Positions 44,286 to 53,838 of a stretch of 64,000 nucleotides of DNA are shown here, one piece after another. Location: assembly GCF_900128495.1 (NCBI RefSeq), contig NZ_LT635801.1, positions 197,997 to 261,996 on the forward strand, read 5' to 3'. Source of the stretch: Bacteroides ilei (GTDB lineage Bacteria > Bacteroidota > Bacteroidia > Bacteroidales > Bacteroidaceae). A model generated the notes under the pieces. That model was not told the origin of the DNA. It made no database searches and saw only the letters and a program-made list of their open reading frames with translations. Made by a program: the position numbers and the translations under genes. Each line of letters starts with the position of its first letter. Within the stretch, counting starts at the first letter, position 1.

Positions 44286-46043
44286 TTAACATTCCGGTTT
44301 ATAAAAACATGGCAGAAGAGCCTTCTTGTCGCAGTTATTACCATGAAGAATACATTCAAACAAGTGCTTCAGGTAATCCTGAGGATCTATGTCATTAAGT
44401 TTGCAGCTTTCTATCAGAGAGAAGATGAATGCCGAGTTTTCTGCGGCTGCCTCACTTCCTATATTCATGCAGTTCTTGAGCAGCAGCTTTACAGGTTTCA
44501 TCCTTTGCTCACAGAGGTTGTTCGATATTTCCGCCGAACCGTCCTTGAGGATATTTCTCAGGGACTTCCACTGGTTTAACGTATAGTTCACGGCCTTTCT
44601 CATCAGTTCGTTTGCCATGATTTTGGTATCCTGCATCATCATGACCACCTTATGATGGATACGCTCAAGAATCGGTCCCGTAAGCTTAAGTCTTTTTTCC
44701 TTAATCTGCTCGCCGCTGAGTTTCATCATACGGAACAGGTCTTCATTTCTGAACATATCACCGATAGGATTTATTATGTCCATCGCCGTCCTGTCTGAAG
44801 GCAAGGCATCAACCCACAACCTCCTGCAGTGCGTCCAGCATCCTATGTGAAGCACCTTTGAGGCTTCTCCGTCAAACATCCTGTAAACCGTATATCCGTC
44901 AGTGGATATGGTTCCCATAAAATATTCCAGGAACGACTTTGCCGTATCGGAAGACCTGCTGCCGTTGTTATAGTGATAATAGACCATCTTTATATGCTTT
45001 GCAAAGAAAGCCCATAAGTACTTTCTCCTGTAAGCCTTACCTTCCGGTGTTTCAACTCCAACGAGTTCGGTAGTCTCATCAACCATAAGGTATTTTGCCC
45101 TCTGTACAAACTCCTTGAATGCATCTCCGATAAATTCCTTTAGTTTGGCGATTCCGTTATGGATATAGCTGTTCAGCGTGGTGTTGCTTATATGGATACC
45201 TTCTCTTGCAAGCAGCCTTATCTGTCTATTTTCAGGCATGCTGAAGTCATATTTCAGACAAAGCAGGCGGGCAAGCAGTTCAGGAGAGAAGATTCCTCCA
45301 AGGTTTTTCAGCGGATGCTCCATCGTGCTTGTGAAAGTGCCGTCGGCAAGCTTTACCCTCGCCACCTTGTACACATGCTCCACATTATGAGCCCTTACAT
45401 GTTCTATGACCCTGTATTCCCACACATCAGCCATTCCGTTACGGTTCATAAGCCTTGCACCATCCGGGAGTTGGTAATAATCTTCTATTTCATGAACAAC
45501 TACCTTATCCACCTTCAGCCTGGTCTTTTCTGCACGGGGAGCTGTTTCCTTTTTCCTTGAAGGCCTGCAGTTCTGTGCAGGTACGTTACCGGAAGAGGTA
45601 TTGCTGCCAGTACCGTTACCATCTGCCTTATTATTATCATCTTTCTTATCAGAGCCGTCATACTCGGACTTCTCCATCGCAGACTTGTCAATGTTACGGT
45701 TGTTCAGCAGCCTTCTTTGCTCGGAGGTACGGCCGAAACGATGTTTCCTGCTGTCCTCAAGCTGAAGCCTGAGATTGGAAACCTCATTTGCCAGCATCAT
45801 GTTCACCTCGTCTTTTGCCTCAAGCTGCTTTCTCATAAGTTCCATTTCCTTTCGATAGTTTTCGACTGTTGCGGACAACTCATTGATTGTATCAACCAGA
45901 GCCTTGGAGTTCTCTTTGTTTGATTCTTCAATAGCCTTAAGCCTCGCAATCAGTTCGTTTACCTGTTTGCGAAGCCCTGCCTTTTCCTCATTCGCCAGAC
46001 CCAGCTGGCAGCAAAGTAACTCGTATGCTCTTTCATCAATCAT
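44286..46043 (-). CDS. tnpC: IS66 transposase TnpC
   Basis: 585 residues, full length. An N-terminal leucine-zipper-like coiled coil (about 15-95) is followed by a low-complexity Asn/Asp/Gly stretch, a zinc-finger-like region, and the DDE core: LMVDETTELVGVETPEGKAYRRKYLWAFF (first Asp), STDGYTVYRMF (second Asp), HIGCWTHCRRLWVDAL, and the C-terminal IS66 block with SNNLCEQRMKPVKLLLKN (the Glu region). It is the third gene of the IS. Confidence 0.96.
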   Translation of the reverse strand: MIDERAYELLCCQLGLANEEKAGLRKQVNELIARLKAIEESNKENSKALVDTINELSATVENYRKEMELMRKQLEAKDEVNMMLANEVSNLRLQLEDSRKHRFGRTSEQRRLLNNRNIDKSAMEKSEYDGSDKKDDNNKADGNGTGSNTSSGNVPAQNCRPSRKKETAPRAEKTRLKVDKVVVHEIEDYYQLPDGARLMNRNGMADVWEYRVIEHVRAHNVEHVYKVARVKLADGTFTSTMEHPLKNLGGIFSPELLARLLCLKYDFSMPENRQIRLLAREGIHISNTTLNSYIHNGIAKLKEFIGDAFKEFVQRAKYLMVDETTELVGVETPEGKAYRRKYLWAFFAKHIKMVYYHYNNGSRSSDTAKSFLEYFMGTISTDGYTVYRMFDGEASKVLHIGCWTHCRRLWVDALPSDRTAMDIINPIGDMFRNEDLFRMMKLSGEQIKEKRLKLTGPILERIHHKVVMMMQDTKIMANELMRKAVNYTLNQWKSLRNILKDGSAEISNNLCEQRMKPVKLLLKNCMNIGSEAAAENSAFIFSLIESCKLNDIDPQDYLKHLFECILHGNNCDKKALLPCFYKPEC

Positions 46044-46130
46044 GATATAAAGGTACGAAAAATCAGGCAGTTACGCAAACTTTTTACCGTTTATTTTTAT
46101 ATTATTTTATTGATAATCAGTGTATTAATA

Positions 46131-46475
46131 TTAATATTTCGGACTAACGTACATCTTGTCAACCACTATGCTTTCCGTAAGATAGGCCATATCCGACCAT
46201 TGTATCCGGTAGCATTTGGAGACCTCATCAAATACAGGTTTCTTGAATCTACCCATGACTGGACGTTTCTCGTAAAGCACATAAAATCCGCGTTCATAAT
46301 GAAGTATCTTAACGACCTTCCGGTTACGGGACATGAACATATATACATTGAATGCATCGCTCGGGTCAAGTGACATCTCTTCCCTTATACTCTCACACAG
46401 TCGGAAAATGCCTTTCCGCAAATCCACATTACCGTTGAACAGGTAATAGTTCAGGTTAGCACTCAGTCCAAGCAT
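46131..46475 (-). CDS. tnpB: IS66 accessory protein TnpB
   Basis: 114 residues. The family signature NYYLFNGNVDLRKGIFRLCESIREEM near the N-terminus and VYMFMSRNRKVVKILHYERGFYVLYEKR (the FxNRRRDRxKxLxWDxxG-type block) are present. It is required with TnpC for transposition in the IS66 family. It starts 1 base after tnpA ends. Confidence 0.94.
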   Translation of the reverse strand: MLGLSANLNYYLFNGNVDLRKGIFRLCESIREEMSLDPSDAFNVYMFMSRNRKVVKILHYERGFYVLYEKRPVMGRFKKPVFDEVSKCYRIQWSDMAYLTESIVVDKMYVSPKY

Positions 46476-46476
46476 A

Positions 46477-46845
46477 TCATCCTATCATTTTATTAAGCAA
46501 CAAGCTCAAATCAAGAACTGTGGTGTTTCTCAGGAACAGTGTCGCGCCGGATGTCAGTTGCAGTTTCACCCACTTAATCGGAGATTCGCCTTCAGGATGT
46601 TTCACTTCCAACTTCACGGTTGGACTGTTGCAAGGCTTACCGGTTATCTGGACTTTGGCAACCTTAGGTTGTTCAGCCTGGACTGTCTTACCCAACTTCT
46701 CGCTCCACAGCTGGTGACGCTGCCAGTTCATGAACTTGTCGTAGTTTACTCCATAATCAGCACAGAACTCCCGAAGATCCTTGGTCTCGCTGCACAACTG
46801 GTAGAGGTCATATACCTCCTGATAGTTTACTTTTTCTTTTGCCAT
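46477..46845 (-). CDS. tnpA: IS66 accessory protein TnpA
   Basis: About 122 residues from MAKEKVNYQEV (ATG 46845; a second Met lies two codons earlier). An HTH-like N-terminal half (LREFCADYGVNYDKFMNWQRHQLW) and a C-terminal beta region (PIKWVKLQLTSGATLFLRNTT) are seen. It is the first gene of the IS, close to the right end. Confidence 0.9.
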   Translation of the reverse strand: MAKEKVNYQEVYDLYQLCSETKDLREFCADYGVNYDKFMNWQRHQLWSEKLGKTVQAEQPKVAKVQITGKPCNSPTVKLEVKHPEGESPIKWVKLQLTSGATLFLRNTTVLDLSLLLNKMIG

Positions 46846-47071
46846 AATCATTATTGTTAAAGGTTACGGCGCAAAGGTAGGGTTGTGAATAATGTGCGTC
46901 AAGGCGGAAAATAGTATGCTTACCAAGTTCTTTTCCGGATTCTTCAAGTTCTTTTACGAGAATGTCCTTGGAGAATTGTAGGTGTTTATATTATTGCTGA
47001 TTATCAGTATATTGCGTTTTGTGTAATTATGAAAATCGTATGAATACTTATTGGATGAATAGTAATAAAAA

Positions 47072-47101
47072 CGGACGGAAATCTGAGAAGGATTCCGTCC
47101 G
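47072..47101 (-). terminator. Terminator of the efflux/permease operon
   Basis: CGGACGGAA pairs with TTCCGTCCG; on the minus strand it is followed by TTTTTATTA. It ends the five-gene operon just after its last gene, so IS66 downstream has not cut it. Confidence 0.8.
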
Positions 47102-47110
47102 GATGATAGA

Positions 47111-49468
47111 TTATTCCACTTTTAAATTATTGACCGGATTTTCATGTGATGCTTTCCGTCCGATTAGCCAAATGGAAACTAGTGAAATGACGATTATGAC
47201 TGCGAAAGCGATGAAGAATACCCACCAAGGGGAAGCGAATGGTACATTAAGCCATTTATCTAATAAATGGTATCCGATATAGGTAAGTGGTATGGCAATA
47301 ATTAGACTATATCCTAGTGAAACCAGAGTGAACTTCATCAGGCTAAGTTGTTCGTTCAGAGAAGTCGACCCGAATACCTTTCGGATTGCAATGTCCCGTT
47401 TCCGCTGTGCGATGAAATAGATACTCATGGCTGTCAGGCCCAGGAATGAGATGATGAATGCCGCGATGGTGAATACACCCAGAATTTTCTGCAGTTGGAT
47501 AGAACTATGGTATAGGGCTTTGATTTTTACGTCGTACCAGTCCGATTGTATGGTGACGGATTGTGTCAGTCTGGCGTAAAGTGCATCAGTTTCTTTCTTA
47601 TATGCTACTAGGTCTCCGTCAGTCATCTCAACGGATATGTTCCAAGGATAAAATTCGTCCGGTGATACAATGGCTATCCGTATAGGCTTCTGTCCTGACG
47701 TAATAGTACGGATCTGGAAATTCTTGAATTGTCCGGCAATACGGAAGTTCCTGTTGTTTTTCACACTCGTCAGATAGTCTGTCTGTCCGGTATTCTCTAG
47801 TATTTCCATAGTTCTTTCATCAATGAAGTAGTTATTTTGTCCGTCAGGCATCGTGTGTCTGTCTTCTGTTATTTTAATGTGGTAGATGTTTATGAAGGCA
47901 GAGTCGACGATGAATGTTTGGAATTCCAGGTTCTTGATACTGTCTCCGGTTTCGATATACATATTAAATGAGTTCCCTCCTTCTGCAGGTAAACCTTGTG
48001 AGAAGGATACTTGTTTGACAAACGGGAGTTTTTTCAGTTCATTCAGGAAAATCATCTGTGTCTTTTTGTCTCCTGTCGTGGTGTAACAGAGTACGTTACC
48101 GTATGTATATCCTAGCGGTGCGTGCAACATACGGTATATCTGTACACTCAGATAGAGTGCACAGCTCAGCATAGCTATGGTGATACCGTTCTGTAAGATA
48201 TTCAACAGGCGTAGATAGACAGTCTTAGTCTTTCGGCGGAAGGATCCTTTGACTATGTCCAGTGGGTTATAGTTTGAGAGGATGGTGGCCGGCATAAATC
48301 CGGAAAGGATAGAAAGTAGGCCGATCAACAACAAGCATCCGATGATGGTAGCAGCAGATATATTACCTAGCACATCCAGTCGTGTCTGCAATAAATCCAT
48401 GGCAAAAGGTTCTGCGATTTTTGCCAATATGACAGCAATGATGAAAGCGGCTGAGGTAAGCAGGAATGATTCTGATATAAGTCTCCAGAATATATCGGGA
48501 CGTGAAGAACCAAGCAGCCGACGGGTGGCCATTTCCTTAGCCCGGTAACTGGTTTGGGCCAGGCTCATGCTGATATAGTTAGATATAGCCATCAGCAGAA
48601 TTAATATTCCGATTATCAGGTATATGATCACTTTCTCAAAACTATATTGATTCAGTTGGGTCACGTATCGGGTCTCATTGAAGTAGAATTTCCTGACGGA
48701 TGCAAAATGTGCTTCATTGATATTCCCGAGTCTGTATATCCAGAAAATGTCATGCAAGTAGTTTTCCACATCCTTCCTTTTTGCATTCAGGTCGGCTCCT
48801 GGGATTGTCTTGAAGAAAAGCGATGTGCTGCCGGCATTGTCCATTCCGGTTGCCTCGATAGCGGCAATCTTATTGAGCCTGCTCATCAGTTCAAAGGGCA
48901 TGAACGCTTCCGTATTGTCAGGAATCATGGAATTGTTGAAGTCCTGTACAACACCGGTGACAGTAATCGGTGTGTCATCGAACACATCGATTTTGACGGT
49001 TCTTCCTATTACATCTTCAGTTCCGAAAAGACGGTTGGCTGCGGAGCGGGTCAGTACGATGCTGTTATTGTCAGTTAGTACCTCTTTTGCATTTCCGGTA
49101 CTGAGTGGAAAGCCGAAGAAGTCAAAGAAATTCTTCTTGACAAGAAAAACATTGATATGTTGTTTGTTACCGTCGATGATAATTTGCGGTGGCATGAAAT
49201 TGTCGGAAATTGCGCACCAATCTTCGATTTCCGGATAACGGCTCTGCATGTATGTCCCTAGGTTGTAATGTCCACCAGCAAATTTTTCATTGTAAAAGAC
49301 CATGATGCGGTCGGCATCTTTCATGTCTTTGTCAATAGTGAATTGACGGATGACCAGATTGCTTATCAGCAAGATGAACATGAGTGATACGCTTAGTCCG
49401 ATAGTATTGACCAGCGTGAAAAGCTTGTTATGGTTCAGGTATGTGAAGTATGTTTTCAATCCTTTCAT
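47111..49468 (-). CDS. MacB/FtsX-type ABC permease
   Basis: A 785-residue inner-membrane protein with the eight-helix layout of Bacteroidetes permeases. There is one helix near residues 21-42, a periplasmic MacB_PCD domain, three helices with an FtsX domain (about 285-400), then a second membrane and periplasmic set, and three C-terminal helices (about 665-780) ending in ENPVNNLKVE. No ATP-binding domain is present. It is the last gene of the operon and a paralogue of the preceding permease. Such proteins push substrates or lipoproteins toward a TolC/HlyD channel. Confidence 0.88.
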   Translation of the reverse strand: MKGLKTYFTYLNHNKLFTLVNTIGLSVSLMFILLISNLVIRQFTIDKDMKDADRIMVFYNEKFAGGHYNLGTYMQSRYPEIEDWCAISDNFMPPQIIIDGNKQHINVFLVKKNFFDFFGFPLSTGNAKEVLTDNNSIVLTRSAANRLFGTEDVIGRTVKIDVFDDTPITVTGVVQDFNNSMIPDNTEAFMPFELMSRLNKIAAIEATGMDNAGSTSLFFKTIPGADLNAKRKDVENYLHDIFWIYRLGNINEAHFASVRKFYFNETRYVTQLNQYSFEKVIIYLIIGILILLMAISNYISMSLAQTSYRAKEMATRRLLGSSRPDIFWRLISESFLLTSAAFIIAVILAKIAEPFAMDLLQTRLDVLGNISAATIIGCLLLIGLLSILSGFMPATILSNYNPLDIVKGSFRRKTKTVYLRLLNILQNGITIAMLSCALYLSVQIYRMLHAPLGYTYGNVLCYTTTGDKKTQMIFLNELKKLPFVKQVSFSQGLPAEGGNSFNMYIETGDSIKNLEFQTFIVDSAFINIYHIKITEDRHTMPDGQNNYFIDERTMEILENTGQTDYLTSVKNNRNFRIAGQFKNFQIRTITSGQKPIRIAIVSPDEFYPWNISVEMTDGDLVAYKKETDALYARLTQSVTIQSDWYDVKIKALYHSSIQLQKILGVFTIAAFIISFLGLTAMSIYFIAQRKRDIAIRKVFGSTSLNEQLSLMKFTLVSLGYSLIIAIPLTYIGYHLLDKWLNVPFASPWWVFFIAFAVIIVISLVSIWLIGRKASHENPVNNLKVE

Positions 49469-49513
49469 AGGCTTTAGTTATTTATCTTTCGGAAAAAGCA
49501 TATTGATGCCGTA

Positions 49514-51859
49514 TTATTCGCTCTTTATGGAATTGATCGGATTTTCATGTGCATTTTTCCAGCTCTGATAAGTTACCGTGAGCATGGTGGTCAGACTCAC
49601 GAGCAGGAAGGCCGCGATGAATATCCAGGGAGAGATGGCTGTTTTCACACTGAAGTTTTCCAGCCAGTGTCTGCCTACCCACCATCCGAACGGCGCCGCA
49701 ATGATGAAGCAGCCTGTCAGGATAAGCAGGTAACGGCGGTTGAACATATAGAGGATGGCGTTTGTACTGCTTCCCATGATTTTCCGCAGACCGATTTCCT
49801 TGCGGCGGTATTCGCTTTCGAACATGGTGAGACCGAATACTCCGATCAGGCTGATCAGGATGGCAAGGATGGAGAACAGCACAATCTGGTGGGTGAAGCG
49901 CATTTCCTTGGCGTAATTCTGAGCCAGCACTTCGTCCATGAAATATACGTTCGGTTCAATGTCCGGATTGAATTTTTCCATGACCTTGCGTATCTCCTTT
50001 ATGGCTTCAATCTTATCGGTTCCTTTTCCTACACGGATGTTGATCTTGTTTTCCCATCCCCAGCCTTCATGATCCTTGCCCATGATGAAAAAGGCCATCG
50101 GTATTTGGTTATCGTCATTACGGAAACTGGTGTAGCGGATGTTTTCACAGAAGCCTACAACCGGATAGTCACCGGGCAATATCGGCTGGTCTACTTTCAG
50201 CCACGGGTATTTCTTGCGGGCCGCTTCGTTGAAAATGTAGACATCACCGTCGGTCGGCAGGAAATTACGGCCTTCCGTCAGTTTGATTCCCATTACGTCC
50301 AGGTAATGATAGTCTACCGGCAGACAGTTGAACTGCATGCGCTGTTCGCCTTCGCCTCGTCCCCAGCCCATGTAACTGTCGCTTGAGCTCAGTACGAAAC
50401 GGGATACGGATGCTCCCTCTACGCCCGAAATATGGCAAAGTTCGTTGATGATGGCATCCTTCTGTTTTTTGATGTGATGATCCAGGTCGCAGATGATGAT
50501 TTCATCCTTGTTGTAGCCGTAATCGCTGCTGTTGATGTAATGGCTTTGCAGGTACATGATACCCACGGCAATGATGAGTACAAAGGATACGAAGAACTGG
50601 ATGCATACCAGGCCTGTACGGAGCATTTTTCCTTTGGGAGAAAGTCCGAACGAACCTTTCAGAACCAGGGCGGGAGGGAAGGAGGTTACATAGTAGGCCG
50701 GATAAGCTCCTGCCAGTACACCGACTATCAGACTTATGACAAACATGCAGGTGAGCAGGAGGCCGTGTTCGCCCAGTGCCAGCCGTGACTGTACCAGTTG
50801 CTGTATACCGGTATCCATGCTGACGGCGATGAGGCCGCAGGCCAGTATGGCGGCAATGAGACTGAGCAGTGTCGATTCAATGATGAGGCTTCCCTGCAGA
50901 GATGCCTTGGATGCTCCCAGAATTTTCTGTGTATTGATGCTCTTGATGCGCATCGGCGTTTCGGCCAGGGTGAAGTTCATGAAATTGATGGCTGCAATGA
51001 CGATAATCAGGATGGCCACGCAGAAAAGCAGGAAGACGCTGGTACGGTTGCTTGCATTGGAGGAGACGATGGGCGAGAAATGGATATCGTCCATAGAAAT
51101 CAGTTGGATAGACTGCTGGTCGAATTCGATTCCTTCCAGTTGCTTGAAGGTTCTCTGAAGTCCTTGGATGATATCGGTTATGGCTGCTTCCTTGTCTTCC
51201 GCTCTGTTCAGCTTGATGAACAGGCTGAAACTCCATTCGCTCCAGTCGTCTTTCCATGCCCCGTCAATGAATGAGAAATAGATGGCGTTTTCACAGGTGG
51301 TGTTGATCGGATAATCTTTGTAGACACCCCCTATGGTAAGCTCCTGGTTGTCGGTGGCACGCCCGTAGAAGATATGTTTCCCTACAGCGGAAGTGCCCGG
51401 AAAAATCTGTTTTGCCAGTGATTCAGGAATAATGGCTACACCCAGTTCTTTAAGGGCGTCTGCCGAACCTTCTACCATTTGTGGGGAGAACGGCTCCATG
51501 AAATTGCCGAATCCTCTTCCGTAGGAATAGGTGAAGATGTGGTCTCCCACCTGGAATTCATATTTTTCATACCACCCTCCGAGAGCGCCGCTTTCTATAC
51601 GTGCCGACTGTTGTATGATCATTTCGCCCAACGGACGGGGTACGACGGAGACCGGATCTTTTCCTTCTCCCTGGTTGAATACGACCCTGTAGATACGCTC
51701 ATGGTCCTTGATGCCTTTGTTGAAGTTCCAGTCGTAGTCAATCTGGGTCATGATGACAAAGAAAGAAGCGAATGCTATGCTCAGCCCGATAAGGTTCAGA
51801 ATGCCGGCAGTAAAGAAACGCCGGAAGGTATGTGTAAAGTTTCGTATAAATGTTTTCAT
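49514..51859 (-). CDS. MacB/FtsX-type ABC permease
   Basis: A 781-residue paralogue of the gene that follows it, with the same duplicated FtsX layout. The start at 51859 (MKTFIRNFTHTFRRFF) matches the family; upstream codons in the frame are poor. FRRKEIGLRKIMGSS-like sequence (EYRRKEIGLRKIMGSSTNAIL) is the cytoplasmic coupling loop that would meet an ABC ATPase, yet no ATPase gene is in the operon. The C-terminus ENPINSIKSE is as in the partner. Confidence 0.88.
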   Translation of the reverse strand: MKTFIRNFTHTFRRFFTAGILNLIGLSIAFASFFVIMTQIDYDWNFNKGIKDHERIYRVVFNQGEGKDPVSVVPRPLGEMIIQQSARIESGALGGWYEKYEFQVGDHIFTYSYGRGFGNFMEPFSPQMVEGSADALKELGVAIIPESLAKQIFPGTSAVGKHIFYGRATDNQELTIGGVYKDYPINTTCENAIYFSFIDGAWKDDWSEWSFSLFIKLNRAEDKEAAITDIIQGLQRTFKQLEGIEFDQQSIQLISMDDIHFSPIVSSNASNRTSVFLLFCVAILIIVIAAINFMNFTLAETPMRIKSINTQKILGASKASLQGSLIIESTLLSLIAAILACGLIAVSMDTGIQQLVQSRLALGEHGLLLTCMFVISLIVGVLAGAYPAYYVTSFPPALVLKGSFGLSPKGKMLRTGLVCIQFFVSFVLIIAVGIMYLQSHYINSSDYGYNKDEIIICDLDHHIKKQKDAIINELCHISGVEGASVSRFVLSSSDSYMGWGRGEGEQRMQFNCLPVDYHYLDVMGIKLTEGRNFLPTDGDVYIFNEAARKKYPWLKVDQPILPGDYPVVGFCENIRYTSFRNDDNQIPMAFFIMGKDHEGWGWENKINIRVGKGTDKIEAIKEIRKVMEKFNPDIEPNVYFMDEVLAQNYAKEMRFTHQIVLFSILAILISLIGVFGLTMFESEYRRKEIGLRKIMGSSTNAILYMFNRRYLLILTGCFIIAAPFGWWVGRHWLENFSVKTAISPWIFIAAFLLVSLTTMLTVTYQSWKNAHENPINSIKSE

Positions 51860-51912
51860 AAATGTGATGCTCCGATACAAAAATTAAAGTTTCAATGGAA
51901 AAGCAAGGATAT

Positions 51913-52551
51913 TCAGTCTCCTATTTTCAGTCCGCTTTTGTCGATATTCCCTATTCCGTCACGTGACAGGTCGGCATCTTTCACTTTCCCGCTTAAGGTA
52001 ACGGAACCTATTCCTTCTACATTGGCTTTCAGTTTGTCGGCAAATACGTTGATATCAGCTTTACCTACACCTTCCAAGGTGAGGGTTGCTTTCTTGCAGT
52101 GCAAGTCTTTTATTTCCATTTTTCCTACGCCGCTTACATTGAATTCGATATCGTCGGCTTCCAGCCTTTTGTCACAGACAAACGAGCCTACACCTCCGAA
52201 TGATACATTCTTTAGATTGGGTGCCGTAATCCGGATGGTAATCCCTTTTTTGACATTTTTCATCTTTTTCTCGAATTTAATCTTGAGTTTCTGGTTCTCG
52301 ACCGAGATTATGGTATTTTTTACATACTTGGCTTCTCCTTCAATTTCACAGGAGTAATTTTTGCCTTGAGTAAAATATACATCGCCTACACTTTCAATCT
52401 CTATAGAATGGAAATCCTTTATTTTACGTACATCCTTGATTTCCGTTGTTTCGTCTTTGTCCTTTTTCTCGGCTTTTGCGAATCCGCAGCTTGTTGCAAA
52501 AAATGTAAATAAACCAGCAATTGCCAGGAATTTGTATAATCTCATTTTCAT
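51913..52551 (-). CDS. DUF2807 (GIN-domain) exported protein
   Basis: 212 residues. A signal peptide with a lipoprotein-like Cys (FFATSCGFAKAEKKDKDET, Cys at about 22, then a charged stretch) precedes a repetitive beta-helix of the head GIN/DUF2807 family (repeated G-x-G-x-V units such as IESVGDVYF, GVGSFVCDK, GVGKMEIKD, GVGKADINV, GIGSVTLSG). Function unknown; it is common in Bacteroidetes. It is the third gene of the efflux operon, 12 bases after the HlyD gene. Confidence 0.87.
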   Translation of the reverse strand: MKMRLYKFLAIAGLFTFFATSCGFAKAEKKDKDETTEIKDVRKIKDFHSIEIESVGDVYFTQGKNYSCEIEGEAKYVKNTIISVENQKLKIKFEKKMKNVKKGITIRITAPNLKNVSFGGVGSFVCDKRLEADDIEFNVSGVGKMEIKDLHCKKATLTLEGVGKADINVFADKLKANVEGIGSVTLSGKVKDADLSRDGIGNIDKSGLKIGD

Positions 52552-52563
52552 AATCTGTTTTCT

Positions 52564-53814
52564 CTATTTAAGGATTAATACTTCATTGTCTTTATAACTT
52601 TCGTAACCCGAAATGATTACCCGTTCTCCTTTTTCCAGTCCTTCCAGCACTTCATAGTATTGTGGGTTCTGGCGTCCGATACGGATTTTGCGCCGGTAGG
52701 CTTTCTGTCCGTCCTTGTCGACTACAAATATCCAGTTTCCGCCGGTAACCTGGAAGAAGGTCCCTTTCGGAATCAGGACACTTTCGGTAGGTTCTCCAAG
52801 CTGGAGGTCGATGTAGTAGGTCTGTCCGCTCCGGATATTTTCCGGCCTCTTTCCTTCAAATACCAGGTCGGTACGGAACTTTCCTTCACGTACTTCGGGA
52901 TATACCTTGCGTACCTTCAGGCGGAAGGTGCTTCCCTGGCGCTCGAAACTTGCGGGCAGTCCGTTTATGACGCGGTCTATGTAGTGTTCGTCAATCATCG
53001 CTTCAATCTTGAAGTCCGAAAGGTCGTTGATCTGTCCGATCATCTGTCCGGCGTTGATGTTCTGTCCCAGTTCGGCGTCCAGCAGTCCCAGTTCCCCGTC
53101 GATGGTGGCACGCACTTCCAGCTTGTCTTTCCGTTCACGTATCAGCAATACGTTCTTACGCATGTTCTGCAGGTTCTCTTCCATCTGGTCCATCTGTATG
53201 TTGCGGTAGATGGAGTCCTGCTCCAGCCGGCGGGTAACCAGTCCGTGTTTCTTCTGGGCCACTTCGTAGTCTTCCTTTGCCTGCAGAAACTCTTCGCGGC
53301 TGATGAGACGCTCCTTATACAGGCGGCTGTACTGCTCGAAGGTACGTTTCTTGCGGCGGGTATCAGTGTCCAGCTGTACCTTTTCGGTTTCGTTGTTCAG
53401 CTTGTCCTGCTGCATGGTGACCTGTGTATTACGGAGGAGGTTCTGTTTTTCGGCCAGTTCCGATTCGGCGTTCAGGATCTGCAGGTCGAGGTTGGAGTTG
53501 CTGAGCCGCAGAATGACATCACCTTTCTTTACGTGGGTGCCTTCCTCCACAACCTTTTCACGGACGATTCCGCCTTCTTCCGGACTGATCTGTACAACCG
53601 AAATCGGCTGTACCTGGCCGTTCAGCCGGATGTAGTCATTGAATTTGCCGTAGGTCACGTCGGCTATGTTCAGGGTCTTGCCGTCGACACGTAAAGTCGA
53701 TGCGTGGTTGCCGAAAATGATCCAGGCTACAAGTGCCAGCAAGGCTACACCTCCCGCAATGTAGGGAATGTGTTTTTTCTGGATGCCTTTTTTCTTTTCC
53801 AATTGTATATCCAT
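52564..53814 (-). CDS. HlyD-family periplasmic adaptor
   Basis: 416 residues with a membrane anchor at about 18-35, lipoyl half-motifs around EEGGIVREKVVEEGTHVKKGDVILRLSN and GELGLLDAELGQNINAGQMIGQIND, and a long alpha-hairpin of about 110 residues between them. A beta-barrel and a C-terminal membrane-proximal domain (VLIPKGTFFQVTGGNWIFVV, YYEVLEGLEKGERVIISGYESY) follow. It links the permeases to the TolC-type channel encoded just upstream (24-base gap). Confidence 0.92.
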   Translation of the reverse strand: MDIQLEKKKGIQKKHIPYIAGGVALLALVAWIIFGNHASTLRVDGKTLNIADVTYGKFNDYIRLNGQVQPISVVQISPEEGGIVREKVVEEGTHVKKGDVILRLSNSNLDLQILNAESELAEKQNLLRNTQVTMQQDKLNNETEKVQLDTDTRRKKRTFEQYSRLYKERLISREEFLQAKEDYEVAQKKHGLVTRRLEQDSIYRNIQMDQMEENLQNMRKNVLLIRERKDKLEVRATIDGELGLLDAELGQNINAGQMIGQINDLSDFKIEAMIDEHYIDRVINGLPASFERQGSTFRLKVRKVYPEVREGKFRTDLVFEGKRPENIRSGQTYYIDLQLGEPTESVLIPKGTFFQVTGGNWIFVVDKDGQKAYRRKIRIGRQNPQYYEVLEGLEKGERVIISGYESYKDNEVLILK

Positions 53815-53838
53815 AGTTTGATGTTTATGCTGTTAAAA

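Larger units (their letters stand above)
44199..46923 (-). mobile_element. Complete IS66-family element
   Basis: 2,725 bp with tnpA, tnpB and tnpC. The ends are GTAACCATTGTATATTCCGC (left) and, inward from the right, GTAAGCATACTATTTTCCGC. CAAGTTCTT lies directly on both sides (44190-44198 and 46924-46932), nine matching bases where the family usually makes eight. All three genes look intact. Confidence 0.93.
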
